A stretch of DNA of 64,000 bases from Bradyrhizobium sp. B097 (GTDB lineage Bacteria > Pseudomonadota > Alphaproteobacteria > Rhizobiales > Xanthobacteraceae): contig NZ_CP152412.1 of NCBI RefSeq assembly GCF_038957035.1, positions 4,646,501 to 4,710,500 of the forward strand. The letters are read 5' to 3'. Positions within the stretch are counted from its first letter, which is position 1. Every line of letters starts with the position of its first letter. Of this stretch, positions 29,964-39,249 are shown in pieces. The position numbers were made by a program, and so were the translations under genes. Below the pieces are notes generated by a model. That model ran no database searches. It worked only from the letters and a program-made list of their open reading frames with translations, and was not told the DNA's origin.

Positions 29964-31121
29964 TCAGGGCTTCCAGCGCCCGATCTTGAAGGCCGCCAGA
30001 TGGCCGGGAACGTCGTTCGGATCGAACGGCGGACCGGCGAACGCACCGATGGCGTTGGAGGTGCCAGCCGGGCGCCCGGCCGCAGCGTCATAGAGGTCCG
30101 GCCTGAACACCGCCATGGCAGCCTTCAGTGCCTCCGGCCGGTACGGTGTCTGGCCCCAGCGAACCATCTGCGCGTAGAGCCAGGCCGCCTGCCCCGGGTC
30201 CGGCCGCGCTGCTGCCTCGCGCCCGACCAGCAAATAGCGACTGCTTTCGCGCATGGTGCCGTCGGGCGAGATCTTCAGCCTGCCATCGAGCGTGCGCTGG
30301 ATGACGCTGGCGTCGACGCCGAGCCGCTCGGGCTGCGCCAGGATGCGCGCGACCTCGGGCCGGTTTTCCGGCTGCTCGATGAACTCCGCGGCGCGCAGAT
30401 GCGCGCGTACCAGCGCGGCCACGACGTCGGCGTTCTTCTCCGACCAGCTCTGGCGCACCGCCAGCACCTTCTCCACCGCGCTGAGCAGGATGTCCGAGAC
30501 GAAGTGCAGGATGTGGCCGACACCGAGATCGACCGCGATCGAATTCCAGGGCGCGCCGACACAGAACGCGTCGACATGGCCGTTGGCGAGACTGTCGACC
30601 ATGTAGGGCGGCGGCAGCACCACGAGCTGGACGTCCTCGTCGGGATCGACGCCGCCGGCGGCCATCCAGAACCGCAGTTGATAATTGTGGGTCGAGAACG
30701 GGAAGGTCATGCCGAACGTCAACGGCTCGGCCCCGCTCTTGCGCCGCTTCGCCACGACACGGGCAAGCGCGCGCGAAGTCGCCATCGGATCGAAGCGGTC
30801 GCCGTCGATCTCTTCCAGCAGCGCCGCGTGCAGCGCCGGCGATACCGTGATGGCGTTGCCGTTGAGCCCGAGATTGAACGGTGCTGCGATCGGCACCTTG
30901 ACGTGGCCGAGCCCGAGGCTCGAGGCGATGGCCACCGGCGCCAGCAGATGAGCCGCGTCGAACAGGCCGATATTGAGCTTGTCGCGGACGTTCGACCACG
31001 ACACTTCGCGCACCAGCGTGACGTCGAGGCCTTCGGCCGCGGCAAATCCCTTGTCGGTCGCGACGATCAGGGCGGCAGCGTCAACCAGCGGAATGAATCC
31101 GATGTGCAGGGGTGTGGTCAT
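29964..31121 (-). CDS. nasS: Nitrate/nitrite sensor protein NasS
   Basis: A 385-residue NrtA/CmpA-like binding protein that starts directly as M-T-T-P-L-H-I-G-F-I-P-L-V-D with no signal peptide, so it is cytoplasmic and not a transport component. Motifs P-F-N-L-G-L-N-G-N-A-I-T, T-F-P-F-S-T-H-N-Y-Q-L-R and F-C-V-G-A-P-W-N match the nitrate-binding fold. It overlaps nasT by 4 bases. In Bradyrhizobium and Azotobacter, NasS holds NasT inactive until nitrate or nitrite binds. Confidence 0.9.
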   Translation of the reverse strand: MTTPLHIGFIPLVDAAALIVATDKGFAAAEGLDVTLVREVSWSNVRDKLNIGLFDAAHLLAPVAIASSLGLGHVKVPIAAPFNLGLNGNAITVSPALHAALLEEIDGDRFDPMATSRALARVVAKRRKSGAEPLTFGMTFPFSTHNYQLRFWMAAGGVDPDEDVQLVVLPPPYMVDSLANGHVDAFCVGAPWNSIAVDLGVGHILHFVSDILLSAVEKVLAVRQSWSEKNADVVAALVRAHLRAAEFIEQPENRPEVARILAQPERLGVDASVIQRTLDGRLKISPDGTMRESSRYLLVGREAAARPDPGQAAWLYAQMVRWGQTPYRPEALKAAMAVFRPDLYDAAAGRPAGTSNAIGAFAGPPFDPNDVPGHLAAFKIGRWKP

Positions 31122-31708
31122 TTCAAGAGCTCCGACGCCGTCAGGATCGATTGCGCGATCTCCCCGATCTTCTTCTTCTCGCGCATCGCGGTCGAGCGCA
31201 TCAGCACGTAGGCCTCCTCCTCGGTCAGCCCCTTCACCTTCATCAGGATGCCCTTGGCGCGATCGATCACCTTGCGCTCCTCCAGCGCATGCTTGGTACG
31301 GTCGAGCTCGTCCTGCAACTTGGCGAAGGCATTGAAGCGGGAGACGCAGAGATCGAGGATCGGCTTCATCCGCTCCTTCTTGAGGCCGTCGACGATGTAG
31401 GCGGAGACGCCGGCTTCGACCGAGGCCTGGATCGAAGCTGCGTCGCTCTGGTCGACGAACATCGCGATCGGGCGGCGGACGGCACGGCTGACCTGGAACA
31501 TTTGTTCCAGCACGTCGCGGCTGGGGTTCTCGAGGTCGATGACGATGATGTCAGGGTCGAGCGCATAGATCCGCGCGAGCAGGCTCTGCATCTCGCTGAT
31601 GTGGACCACGTCCGTATAGCCGGCCTCCCGCAGTCCTTCCTCGAGGATGGCCGCACGGATCGGGCTCTCGTCGACTATGACGATCTTGGGAGACGATTCA
31701 GCGCTCAT
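31118..31708 (-). CDS. nasT: ANTAR-type antiterminator response regulator NasT
   Basis: A 196-residue protein. A receiver-like domain (K-I-V-I-V-D-E-S, D-P-D-I-I-V-I-D-L-E-N-P) is joined through a coiled-coil helix to an ANTAR RNA-binding domain (E-R-K-V-I-D-R-A-K-G-I-L-M, T-E-E-E-A-Y-V-L-M-R). It reads nitrate status via NasS and releases transcription of nitrate-assimilation or denitrification genes by antitermination. None of those target genes are in this window. It is divergent from the hypothetical gene at 31937. Confidence 0.92.
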   Translation of the reverse strand: MSAESSPKIVIVDESPIRAAILEEGLREAGYTDVVHISEMQSLLARIYALDPDIIVIDLENPSRDVLEQMFQVSRAVRRPIAMFVDQSDAASIQASVEAGVSAYIVDGLKKERMKPILDLCVSRFNAFAKLQDELDRTKHALEERKVIDRAKGILMKVKGLTEEEAYVLMRSTAMREKKKIGEIAQSILTASELLK

Positions 31709-31936
31709 CGACCACTCTTAAAGCCCGGCAAGAACCATCCATATCACGCCGGGGCGGAGCGGAAAGGGTTGTAATTCTCGGCAATTGGGACTAGCTCCTG
31801 CCCATCAATCAGGCAGATTTGAGAAGATATGCAAGAGGCCGCTACGCCGAAAGTGAGCTTTGTGTCCTTGGGGTGCCCCTGAGACAACGAATGTAAACTT
31901 TTTGAGCTGCCCCACTCCCAGAGACGATGGTGGGCG

Positions 31937-32284
31937 ATGGCGACAGAACCTGAGGTGGCTATGGAGCGCATGACGGAGGCACTTTCGCTCTCTGAACTTG
32001 AGGTAGTCCGCCGATCGCTCCAAGCGGCAGTCGAGGGCAGCTTCTTTCCTGACTGGGAGTTTCAGACGCTAATGGGAGTCGATCGCGAAACCGTTCGGGC
32101 GGTCTTCGCTGCTTGGCCTCACCAGACTATCGACCACGAGGACTTCAGGTGCGCAGTCGTAAGCTCACTAAACAATCTGCTCGGATATCCGCATAACAAC
32201 GAGGACGAGTTGATGACCTACGTGCCAGAAGGGCGTACCGCCATCAGGAAGGCACTGGATCAACTTGTTGCCCTTGGCATCTAA
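31937..32284 (+). CDS. Hypothetical protein
   Basis: A 115-residue acidic protein with motifs L-S-E-L-E-V-V-R-R-S-L, D-W-E-F-Q-T-L-M-G-V-D-R-E-T-V-R-A-V and V-V-S-S-L-N-N-L-L-G-Y-P-H. No signal peptide or membrane segment. Base composition is a little less GC-rich than the flanking genes, which may indicate later acquisition. The family is not recognised. Confidence 0.6.
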   Translation: MATEPEVAMERMTEALSLSELEVVRRSLQAAVEGSFFPDWEFQTLMGVDRETVRAVFAAWPHQTIDHEDFRCAVVSSLNNLLGYPHNNEDELMTYVPEGRTAIRKALDQLVALGI

Positions 32285-32386
32285 GGATGGCGATAAACTT
32301 AGGCAGTGACCGGCTCATCCGGCGATTTGCCTCTGGCACACAGATAGCATACCTCGACAACTCAGACGCATATACGAGCCGATTAC

Positions 32387-33706
32387 ATGGACAGAGCGCC
32401 GCGCATTAGCTTCCACAGTCTCGGTTGCCCCAAGGCGCTGGTCGATTCCGAGCGCATCATCACCCGGCTGCGCGCGGAAGGCTATGAGCTGGCGCGCAAG
32501 CATGACGGCGCCGACATCGTCATCGTCAACACCTGCGGCTTCCTCGACAGCGCCAAGCAGGAATCGCTCGCCGCAATCGGCGAGGCCATGGCCGAGAACG
32601 GCAAGGTCATCGTCACCGGCTGCATGGGCGCCGAGCCGGAGCAGATCGAGGCCGCCTATCCCGGCGTGCTGTCGATCACGGGCCCGCAGCAATATGAGAG
32701 CGTGCTGGACGCCGTGCACCGCGCGCTGCCGCCGGCGCACAACCCGCATATCGACCTGGTGCCGCCGCAGGGCGTCAAGCTGACGCCACGCCACTACGCT
32801 TACTTGAAGATTTCCGAGGGCTGCAACAACCGCTGCAGCTTCTGCATCATCCCGAAGCTGCGCGGCGATTTGGTGTCGCGGCCGGCCAACGACGTGCTGC
32901 GCGAGGCCGAGAAGCTGGTGAAGGCCGGCGTCAAGGAATTGCTTGTGATCTCGCAGGACACCTCGGCCTACGGCGTCGACCTGAAATACGCCGAGAGCCC
33001 GTGGCAGGATCGCAGCGTGCGCGCGAAATTCTTCGATCTCGCCAAGGAGCTCGGCGAGCTCGGCGCCTGGGTGCGGCTGCAATATGTCTACCCCTACCCG
33101 CATGTCGACGAGGTGATCGGCCTGATGACCGAGGGCAAGGTGCTGCCCTATCTCGACATCCCGTTCCAGCATGCGAGCCCCGACGTGCTGCGCGCGATGA
33201 AGCGCCCGGCCGCCCAGGAGAAGACGCTGGCGCGAATCCAGAAGTGGCGCGAGCAGTGCCCGGAGCTGACGCTGCGTTCGACCTTCATCGTCGGCTTCCC
33301 CGGCGAGACCGATTCCGATTTCGCCTATCTGCTCGACTGGCTCGATGAAGCCGAGATCGACCGCCTCGGCTGCTTCAAATACGAGCCGGTTGCCGGCGCC
33401 GCGTCGAATGCGATCGGCAATGCCGTACCCGACGAGGTCAAGCAGGAGCGCTGGAATGCGCTGATGGCGCGGCAGCAGAAGATTTCGGCAAAGCGCCTCA
33501 AGCGAAAGGTCGGCACCCGGCAACAGGTGATCATCGACGAGGTCGGCCCGACGGTCGCTAAGGGGCGGTCAAAGGCCGACGCGCCCGAGATCGACGGCGC
33601 CGTCTATCTCACCAGCCGCCGCCCGCTCAAGGTCGGCGAGATCGTCACCGCCAAGATCGAGCGCGCCGACGAATACGACCTGCACGGCAGCGTCGCCGGG
33701 TTCTGA
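32387..33706 (+). CDS. rimO: Ribosomal protein S12 methylthiotransferase RimO
   Basis: A 439-residue radical SAM enzyme with an N-terminal UPF0004 domain ([24 protein letters not shown], carrying the auxiliary cluster cysteines), the SAM cluster motif [13 protein letters not shown], and a C-terminal TRAM domain. The [12 protein letters not shown] region is RimO-type rather than MiaB-type. It methylthiolates an Asp of S12. Monocistronic, as the neighbouring unit has its own promoter and terminator. Confidence 0.95.
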   Translation: MDRAPRISFHSLGCPKALVDSERIITRLRAEGYELARKHDGADIVIVNTCGFLDSAKQESLAAIGEAMAENGKVIVTGCMGAEPEQIEAAYPGVLSITGPQQYESVLDAVHRALPPAHNPHIDLVPPQGVKLTPRHYAYLKISEGCNNRCSFCIIPKLRGDLVSRPANDVLREAEKLVKAGVKELLVISQDTSAYGVDLKYAESPWQDRSVRAKFFDLAKELGELGAWVRLQYVYPYPHVDEVIGLMTEGKVLPYLDIPFQHASPDVLRAMKRPAAQEKTLARIQKWREQCPELTLRSTFIVGFPGETDSDFAYLLDWLDEAEIDRLGCFKYEPVAGAASNAIGNAVPDEVKQERWNALMARQQKISAKRLKRKVGTRQQVIIDEVGPTVAKGRSKADAPEIDGAVYLTSRRPLKVGEIVTAKIERADEYDLHGSVAGF

Positions 33707-33711
33707 CCCGC

Positions 33712-33740
33712 TTGACACCGCCGCCCCTTCGGCTGTATGG
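33712..33740 (+). promoter_or_regulatory. Possible promoter of the Arg-rich peptide unit
   Basis: TTGACA at 33712-33717, just 6 bp after the rimO stop, followed by a 16-18 bp spacer and a weak -10 around GTATGG (33735-33740). Transcription would begin about 2-4 bases before ATG 33750. Confidence 0.3.
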
Positions 33741-33749
33741 CCCTGCGCC

Positions 33750-33839
33750 ATGAAGCTGAACCGGACCCACCGCCGCGCCATCAACCGTCGTCGCAACCGC
33801 GACGATGCTGGGCTGCGCCGTGTCCGACGCCACCGCTGA
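33750..33839 (+). CDS. 29-residue arginine-rich peptide
   Basis: ATG 33750 to TGA 33837-33839. It has 12 Arg, 3 His and 1 Lys in 29 residues, with clusters THRRAINRRRNR and LRRVRRHR. It lies alone between a TTGACA element and a strong terminator 24 bp downstream, making a transcript of about 150 nt. Possible roles are a nucleic-acid-binding microprotein, a leader peptide whose Arg/His codons sense charged tRNA, or a noncoding RNA with a fortuitous frame. The family is unrecognised. Confidence 0.4.
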   Translation: MKLNRTHRRAINRRRNRDDAGLRRVRRHR

Positions 33840-33863
33840 TTAGCTAAATCAGCCAAGGTTTTC

Positions 33864-33901
33864 GAGAAGGCCGCGCCCCCAAAGCGCGGCCTTCTCGCTT
33901 T
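33864..33901 (+). terminator. Strong Rho-independent terminator
   Basis: GAGAAGGCCGCGC (33864-33876) and GCGCGGCCTTCTC (33884-33896) form a perfect 13-bp stem with loop CCCCAAA, followed by GCTTTTT. Confidence 0.88.
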
Positions 33902-33943
33902 TTCGGCCTGCCCGTTCCCACACCGACCCCAGAGGAGATCGAC

Positions 33944-35140
33944 ATGACCAACGCTACCCATCCGTTCGATGCGCTGATGGACATCACCGCTCGCCCCGAG
34001 GTCGTCTTCGTGCGCGGCGCAGGCTCGTATTTGTGGGACGCCAACCGCAACCGCTATCTCGATTTCGTGCAGGGCTGGGCCGTAAATCCGCTCGGCCACT
34101 CGCCGGTCATCGTCGCCGATGCGCTGGCCGCGCAGGCCAGGCGGCTATTGACGCCGAGCCCGGCATTCTACAACGAGCAGAGCCTGAAGCTGGCGAAGAT
34201 GCTGGTCGACAACAGCTGTTTCGATCAGGTGTTCTTCGCCAATTCCGGCGCGGAGGCCAATGAGGGCGCGATCAAGCTCGCGCGCAAATTCGGCGCCAAG
34301 TACAAGAACGGCGCGCACGAGATCATCACCTTCGAAGGCGGCTTCCACGGCCGCACGCTGGCGACCATGTCGGCCTCGGGCAAGAAGGCGTTCGAGCCGC
34401 TGTTCGAGCCGAAGGTTTCAGGCTTCCGGAAAGCGCGGCTGAACGACATCGAGTCGGTGCGGCAGCTGATCAATTCGTCGACGGTCGCGGTCATGCTGGA
34501 GCCGATCCAGGGCGAAGCCGGCGTGTGGCCAGCGACTGACACGTTCCTGCAAGAGCTGCGGGCGCTGACCCAGCAGCGTGGCCTGCTCTTGATCGTCGAC
34601 GAGATCCAGACCGGCATGGGCCGGACCGGAAAGCTGTTCGGCTATGAGCACGCTGGGATCGAGCCCGACATCATGACGCTCGGCAAGGGCATCGGCGGCG
34701 GCGTGCCGCTCGCAGCGCTGCTCGCGACCGAACATGCCTCGTGCTTCGATCACGGCGATCAGGGCGGCACCTTCAACGGCAATCCCCTGATGTGCGCCGC
34801 GGGGCTTGTCGTGCTCGAACAGATCGGCCGGCCCGATTTCCTGAAATCGGTCACCGACACCGGGCTGCTGCTCGAGCGCGAATTGCAGCGGCTGTCGGCG
34901 CGGCACGGGCTCGGCGAGATCAGGGGCCGCGGTCTGCTGCTTGCGCTCGATCTCAAGATGCCGATCGGGGCGGCCGTCGTCGCCGAGGCGTTTGCGGCCG
35001 GCGTGCTGGTCAATTCGCCGCAGCCGGACACGCTGCGCTTCATGCCGGCACTCAACGTGACGCGGGAGGAGATTTCCGCGATGATTGATTGTCTGGATGG
35101 GGTGCTCACGAAGGTCGGTGCGGCCAGACGGGTGGCGTAG
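33944..35140 (+). CDS. Class III PLP aminotransferase, acetylornithine-type
   Basis: A 398-residue fold type I aminotransferase. It has [15 protein letters not shown] near the PLP phosphate pocket, [17 protein letters not shown], and the PLP lysine in [10 protein letters not shown]. It resembles acetylornithine/succinylornithine transaminases (ArgD/AstC). The absence of argF or other arginine genes alongside leaves open whether this is the biosynthetic ArgD or a paralogue. It starts behind AGAGGAG after the terminator. Confidence 0.88.
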   Translation: MTNATHPFDALMDITARPEVVFVRGAGSYLWDANRNRYLDFVQGWAVNPLGHSPVIVADALAAQARRLLTPSPAFYNEQSLKLAKMLVDNSCFDQVFFANSGAEANEGAIKLARKFGAKYKNGAHEIITFEGGFHGRTLATMSASGKKAFEPLFEPKVSGFRKARLNDIESVRQLINSSTVAVMLEPIQGEAGVWPATDTFLQELRALTQQRGLLLIVDEIQTGMGRTGKLFGYEHAGIEPDIMTLGKGIGGGVPLAALLATEHASCFDHGDQGGTFNGNPLMCAAGLVVLEQIGRPDFLKSVTDTGLLLERELQRLSARHGLGEIRGRGLLLALDLKMPIGAAVVAEAFAAGVLVNSPQPDTLRFMPALNVTREEISAMIDCLDGVLTKVGAARRVA

Positions 35141-35149
35141 CTGCCACGT

Positions 35150-35270
35150 CCGTCATTGCGAGGAGCGAAGCGACGAAGCAATCCACCTGTCCCCGGGTGG
35201 AGAGGTGGATTGCTTCGCGGAGCCTGTCATCCGGCGGCGCTTTGCGCCGACCGGGTGGCTCGCAATGACG
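35150..35270. repeat. Dispersed palindromic repeat, 'CGTCATTGCGAG' family, extended form
   Basis: Opens CCGTCATTGCGAGGAGCGAA, has GAAGCAATCCA/TGGATTGCTTCG inner arms and closes GCTCGCAATGACG, so the ends pair. It is related to the copies at 62865 and 63287 but has a longer right arm (extra segment about 35223-35260). Confidence 0.8.
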
Positions 35271-35279
35271 AGGAGAGAC

Positions 35280-36254
35280 TTACGGCCGCAAAATCGCCGC
35301 CCCCGTGGTCGCCCGGCTCTCCAGATCGATATGCGCCTTGGCGACGTCCTTGAGCGCGTAGGCGTGGTTGATCGGCACGTGCAGCTTGCCGTTGATCACG
35401 GCGGCGAACAGCGTGTCGGCGCCTTCGAGCAATTCCTTGCGGGTGCCGACATAGTCGTTGAGCTTCGGCCGCGTCGCGAACAGCGAACCGTGGTTGTTGA
35501 GTTCGGCGAGCGGGAACGGCGGCACCGGCCCAGAGGCGTTGCCGAACGAGACGAACAGGCCGCGTGGCCGCAGGCACGACAGCGATCCCGGGAAGGTGGT
35601 CTTGCCGACGCCGTCATAGACGACGTCGCAGAGCTCACCGCGGCTGATCTGCTTGACGCGTTCGACGAAATTCTCCTCGTTGTAGAGGATGACGTGGTCG
35701 CAGCCATTGGCGAGCGCGATATCGGCCTTCGCCTTCGAGCCGACGGTGCCGATGACATGCGCGCCAAGCGCGTGGGCCCACTGGCAGGCCAGCAGCCCGA
35801 TGCCGCCGGCCGCGGCGTGGATCAGCACCCGATGGCCCTGCTCGACCTTGAAGGTCTTGTGCAGCAGGTACCAGACCGTGAGCCCCTTGAGCATCAGCAC
35901 GGCGCCCTGCTCATACGTGATGTGGTCGGGCAGCTTTACAAGTTTGTCCGCCGGGATGACGCGCTCGGAGGCGTAACCGCCGAGGTTGTAGTAATAGGCG
36001 ACGCGATCGCCGGGGTGGAAATTGGTCACCCCCGGACCGACCGCCACGACCTCGCCCGCGGCCTCGTTGCCGGCGATGAACGGCAGGCCGGGCGCCTTGT
36101 AGAGGCCGGTGCGGAAATAGACGTCGATGAAGTTCAGCCCGACCGCATGCTGGCGGATGCGGACCTCGCCGGTTCCCGGCGCCCCCACCTCGACATCCTC
36201 ATAGGTCAGGACCTCAGGGCCCCCCACCTTGTGCACCCGCACAGCCTTGGTCAT
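35280..36254 (-). CDS. NADPH:quinone oxidoreductase (zeta-crystallin type)
   Basis: A 324-residue medium-chain dehydrogenase/reductase. It has the N-terminal GroES-like half (V-R-I-R-Q-H-A-V-G-L-N-F-I-D-V), G-N-E-A-A-G-E-V-V-A-V-G, and the nucleotide-binding A-A-A-G-G-I-G-L-L-A-C-Q motif. No structural-zinc cysteine lobe is present, as in QOR enzymes. It reduces quinones or enals with NADPH. Probably single-gene. Confidence 0.92.
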   Translation of the reverse strand: MTKAVRVHKVGGPEVLTYEDVEVGAPGTGEVRIRQHAVGLNFIDVYFRTGLYKAPGLPFIAGNEAAGEVVAVGPGVTNFHPGDRVAYYYNLGGYASERVIPADKLVKLPDHITYEQGAVLMLKGLTVWYLLHKTFKVEQGHRVLIHAAAGGIGLLACQWAHALGAHVIGTVGSKAKADIALANGCDHVILYNEENFVERVKQISRGELCDVVYDGVGKTTFPGSLSCLRPRGLFVSFGNASGPVPPFPLAELNNHGSLFATRPKLNDYVGTRKELLEGADTLFAAVINGKLHVPINHAYALKDVAKAHIDLESRATTGAAILRP

Positions 36255-36337
36255 GTCGTCGCTCCCTCAGATCAGCGTCAAACGAGCGAATGCCATCGGC
36301 GCCGGCTTGTCAACCAAGCGGCCGGAACCGGGGCTAC

Positions 36338-36408
36338 AGCATGATCCGGAAAAGTGCGAAGCGGTTTTCCCTCGCGACAAACGCGTAGCGTTTGCGCGGA
36401 GATCATGC
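36338..36408. repeat. Dispersed repeat with GCATGATC ends
   Basis: GCATGATC (36339-36346) and GATCATGC (36401-36408) close the unit. Internally it has AAGTGCGAAGCGGTTTTCC and an ACGCGTAGCGTTTGCGC hairpin. I recall this unit as common between Bradyrhizobium genes. Confidence 0.65.
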
Positions 36409-36411
36409 CCT

Positions 36412-37137
36412 TTAGCCCGCCGGCTTGTTGCGGTTGCGCCTGGCCATCACGTTGAACATCTCGACTGCCGCCGAGAATGCGATGGCGAAATAGATGTAGC
36501 CGCGCGGGATGTGGAATTTGAATCCGTCGGCCACCAGCGCCACGCCGATCAGCACCAGGAACGCCAGCGCCAGCATCTTGGTGGTCGGATGCTCTGCGAC
36601 AAACCTCGCCACCGGTCCCGACGAGATGTACATGATCGCGCAGGCGATCACGACCGCCGCGATCATGATCTCGATGTCCTGCGCCATGCCGATCGCGGTG
36701 ATGATCGAATCCAGCGAGAACACCAGGTCGATGATGATGATCTGCACGATCACCCAGAAGAACGCGTTCGGGCTCGGCTTGTCATTCTCCTCGGCGTCAC
36801 GCGCCTCGACCTCGCCGTGGATCTCGTGGGTCGCTTTCGCGATCAGGAACAGGCCGCCGCCGATCAGGATGATATCGCGCCATGACAGCGCGACACTCTC
36901 GATGGTGATCACAGGCTGCGTCAGCCCGATCAGCCAGACCAGGACGCTGAGCAGGATGATACGGAACACCAGCGCCAGCAGCAGGCCGATCTGCCGCGCG
37001 CGGTTGGCCTGCGGTTGCGGAATCCGCGAGACCAGCACTGACAGGAAGATGACGTTGTCGATGCCGAGCACGATCTCGAGCGCAGTCAAGGTCAACAGCG
37101 CCGCCCAGGCTTCCGGGCTGGTGATCAATTGCATCAT
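36412..37137 (-). CDS. TerC-family integral membrane protein
   Basis: A 241-residue protein with about seven hydrophobic segments. Family motifs L-E-I-V-L-G-I-D-N-V-I-F-L and I-D-L-V-F-S-L-D-S-I-I-T-A-I-G carry the conserved membrane Asp/Glu residues of TerC/YkoY proteins, which handle Mn2+ or protect against metal and tellurite stress. ATG 37137 overlaps the phosphatidylcholine synthase stop (ATGATGA), giving translational coupling. The same frame stays open upstream inside pcs but is not conserved. Confidence 0.9.
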   Translation of the reverse strand: MMQLITSPEAWAALLTLTALEIVLGIDNVIFLSVLVSRIPQPQANRARQIGLLLALVFRIILLSVLVWLIGLTQPVITIESVALSWRDIILIGGGLFLIAKATHEIHGEVEARDAEENDKPSPNAFFWVIVQIIIIDLVFSLDSIITAIGMAQDIEIMIAAVVIACAIMYISSGPVARFVAEHPTTKMLALAFLVLIGVALVADGFKFHIPRGYIYFAIAFSAAVEMFNVMARRNRNKPAG

Positions 37138-37862
37138 GCTCTGAAGGCTTTCATCCGGCGGATCAGGGTATCGCTGCCGACGATGTAGACCGCGATAGCG
37201 CAGAGGCCGAAGGTGATCGGGGCTCCAACCATGAAATCGTTGGCGAGCGTGTACATGCCGAGCAGCGCCCAGGCGCCGAGCAGCCACAGCGTGAGCCAGC
37301 GTAGCCGCACCACGCGGAACGGGTGCAGCACATGGAACGGCGCAAAGGTCAGCACGATCAGCAGCGCGACCACGATCGTCGACAGCACCGGCGGCAAATG
37401 CAGCAGGAACAGATAGAACGCCGCCGCATTCCACAGCGCCGGGAAGCCGCGGAAATGGTTGTCGTCGGCCTTCATGCGGCGGTCGGCGAAATACAGCGCA
37501 CTGGACACCACGATGCCGATGCCGAGGACCGGCGCAGCCAGCGGCAGCAGCATCCTGCTCGCGGTGATCGCATAGGCCGGCACGAACACGTAGGTGACGA
37601 AATCGACCACCAGGTCGAGCACCTCGCCCGACCAGTTCGGCTGCAGCCGCACCACGTCGAACCGGCGCGCCAGCGGGCCGTCGATCCCGTCTATGATCAG
37701 TGCGACCCCGAGCCAGGCGAACATGTTGGCCCAGTGCTCGCGCACCGCCTCCAGCATCGCCAGCAGCGCGACCCCGGCGCCGAGCGCCGTGAAGATATGA
37801 ACGGAGAATGCGGCGGTCCGCATCCGTTCTCGCAACGCATCCGGCTGGCTCGAGTGCTCCAT
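37134..37862 (-). CDS. pcs: Phosphatidylcholine synthase
   Basis: A 242-residue membrane CDP-alcohol phosphotransferase of the Pcs type, with the modified motif D-G-I-D-G-P-L-A-R-R ... G-E-V-L-D-L-V-V-D-F and eight or so hydrophobic segments. Pcs condenses choline with CDP-diacylglycerol to make phosphatidylcholine in the inner membrane, a lipid important for host-associated alphaproteobacteria. It is the first gene of a two-gene unit with terC and is divergent from the monooxygenase at 37996. Confidence 0.93.
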   Translation of the reverse strand: MEHSSQPDALRERMRTAAFSVHIFTALGAGVALLAMLEAVREHWANMFAWLGVALIIDGIDGPLARRFDVVRLQPNWSGEVLDLVVDFVTYVFVPAYAITASRMLLPLAAPVLGIGIVVSSALYFADRRMKADDNHFRGFPALWNAAAFYLFLLHLPPVLSTIVVALLIVLTFAPFHVLHPFRVVRLRWLTLWLLGAWALLGMYTLANDFMVGAPITFGLCAIAVYIVGSDTLIRRMKAFRA

Positions 37863-37995
37863 CGGCCGAAGTGCTATCAGGAATCGACCACCTTTGCATA
37901 TGCAGTCTTGCGGCGTTCCGCCGCGCAGATCGTTGGAAACTCTTGGTGGTTACCGATGGCTTGAAAATCGGGCCAAGCATGTCAAATGTGCTGAT

Positions 37996-39180
37996 ATGAC
38001 CGACAGCTCCCAGGATTATGACGTTATCGTAATAGGCGGCGGCCCGGCCGGATTGACGGCTGCGATTGCCCTCGCCGACGCCGGCGCGCGTACCGCGCTG
38101 TTGGCGCGCCGCGCCCCCTATGCCGACAACCGGACCACCGCGCTGCTCGGCGCCTCGACCGAGATCCTGGAGCGGCTCGACGTCTGGCGGCGCTGCAGCG
38201 AAAATGCTGCCGCGCTCAAGACCATGCGCCTCGTCGACGACACCGGCCGCCTGATCCGCGCGCCGGAAGTGCGGTTCTCCTCCGATGAGATCGGCCGCGA
38301 GCAGTTCGGCTTCAACATCGACAATCGCTCGCTGGTCGCAGCGCTCGAGGACCGCGCCGGCGAGATGGCCGCACTAACGCGGTTCGACGACGAGGCCGCC
38401 TCGGTGCAACCGGATGATGCCGCGGTCGCCGTGGTGACGCGGCAGGGCCAGTCGCTGTCGGCCCGGCTCGTGGTCGGCGCCGACGGGCGCAACTCGCTGT
38501 CCCGCGAGGCCGCCGGCATCGAGGTGGTCAGCCGCGAGCTCGGCCAATCCGCCCTCACCTTCAACATCACCCACAGCCGGCCGCACCGGAACATCTCGAC
38601 CGAGTTTCACACCGAGCACGGCCCCTGCGTGTTCGTGCCGCTCAGCGGCAACCGAAGCAGCGTGGTCTGGGTCTCGGCGCCCAAGGAGGCCGAACGGCTG
38701 AAGGCGCTCGGCGACGGCGAATTGTCCGACGCGGCCGAGCGGCAGTCGCACTCGATCCTCGGCCGCGTCGAGGTCCAGGGTGGCCGTCACGTGTTTCCGC
38801 TCGCCATCGAGCGGCCCCGGCAATTCGCCAAGGACCGGATCGCGCTGGTTGGTGAATCCGCCCATGTGCTGCCGCCGATCGGCGCGCAGGGGCTCAACAT
38901 GGGATTGCGCGATGCCGCCGATATCGCCGAGATCACAGGCCAGGCGATCGGCCGCGGCGAGGATCCCGGCGCGCCACATGTGCTGTCGCGCTATCAGGCG
39001 GCGCGGCGGCCCGATGTCGCCAGCCGGACCTGGGCGATCGACATCGCCAACCGCTCGCTGCTCAGCGACTTCCTCGGCGTGCAGACGGCGCGGGCCGCCG
39101 GCCTGCATCTGCTCGGCGCCTTCGGCCCGCTGCGGCGGCTGGCGATGCGCGAGGGCCTCGCGCCGTCGTGGCGGCGGTGA
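37996..39180 (+). CDS. UbiH/UbiF-family FAD-dependent monooxygenase
   Basis: A 394-residue flavoprotein: FAD dinucleotide motif I-V-I-G-G-G-P-A-G-L-T-A-A-I-A-L, D-G motif V-V-G-A-D-G-R-N-S, and the second FAD motif I-A-L-V-G-E-S-A-H-V-L-P-P-I-G-A-Q-G-L-N. The last matches ubiquinone-biosynthesis hydroxylases. It is probably a UbiH/UbiL-type ring hydroxylase. ATG 37996 is preferred over the upstream in-frame 37894 start, since the first residues then match the family (D-V-I-V-I-G-G-G at residue 9). Confidence 0.9.
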   Translation: MTDSSQDYDVIVIGGGPAGLTAAIALADAGARTALLARRAPYADNRTTALLGASTEILERLDVWRRCSENAAALKTMRLVDDTGRLIRAPEVRFSSDEIGREQFGFNIDNRSLVAALEDRAGEMAALTRFDDEAASVQPDDAAVAVVTRQGQSLSARLVVGADGRNSLSREAAGIEVVSRELGQSALTFNITHSRPHRNISTEFHTEHGPCVFVPLSGNRSSVVWVSAPKEAERLKALGDGELSDAAERQSHSILGRVEVQGGRHVFPLAIERPRQFAKDRIALVGESAHVLPPIGAQGLNMGLRDAADIAEITGQAIGRGEDPGAPHVLSRYQAARRPDVASRTWAIDIANRSLLSDFLGVQTARAAGLHLLGAFGPLRRLAMREGLAPSWRR

Positions 39181-39237
39181 CCAGAGCGTTTTCGAGCGAA
39201 GTGGGTACCGGTTCGCGTTAAGAAAACGCGTCAAATA
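39181..39237. repeat. Dispersed repeat, 'GCGTTTTCGAGCGAAGTG' family
   Basis: GCGTTTTC near the left end pairs with GAAAACGC at the right end, with GAGCGAAGTGGGTACCGGTT between. It is an abundant Bradyrhizobium intergenic unit (recalled) and separates convergent genes. Confidence 0.7.
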
Positions 39238-39249
39238 GAAACCGCGCCT

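Noticed and set aside
36255..36411. Possible coding sequence between quinone oxidoreductase and terC
   Set aside because: Occupied by a dispersed repeat with GCATGATC ends; no frame shows coding features.
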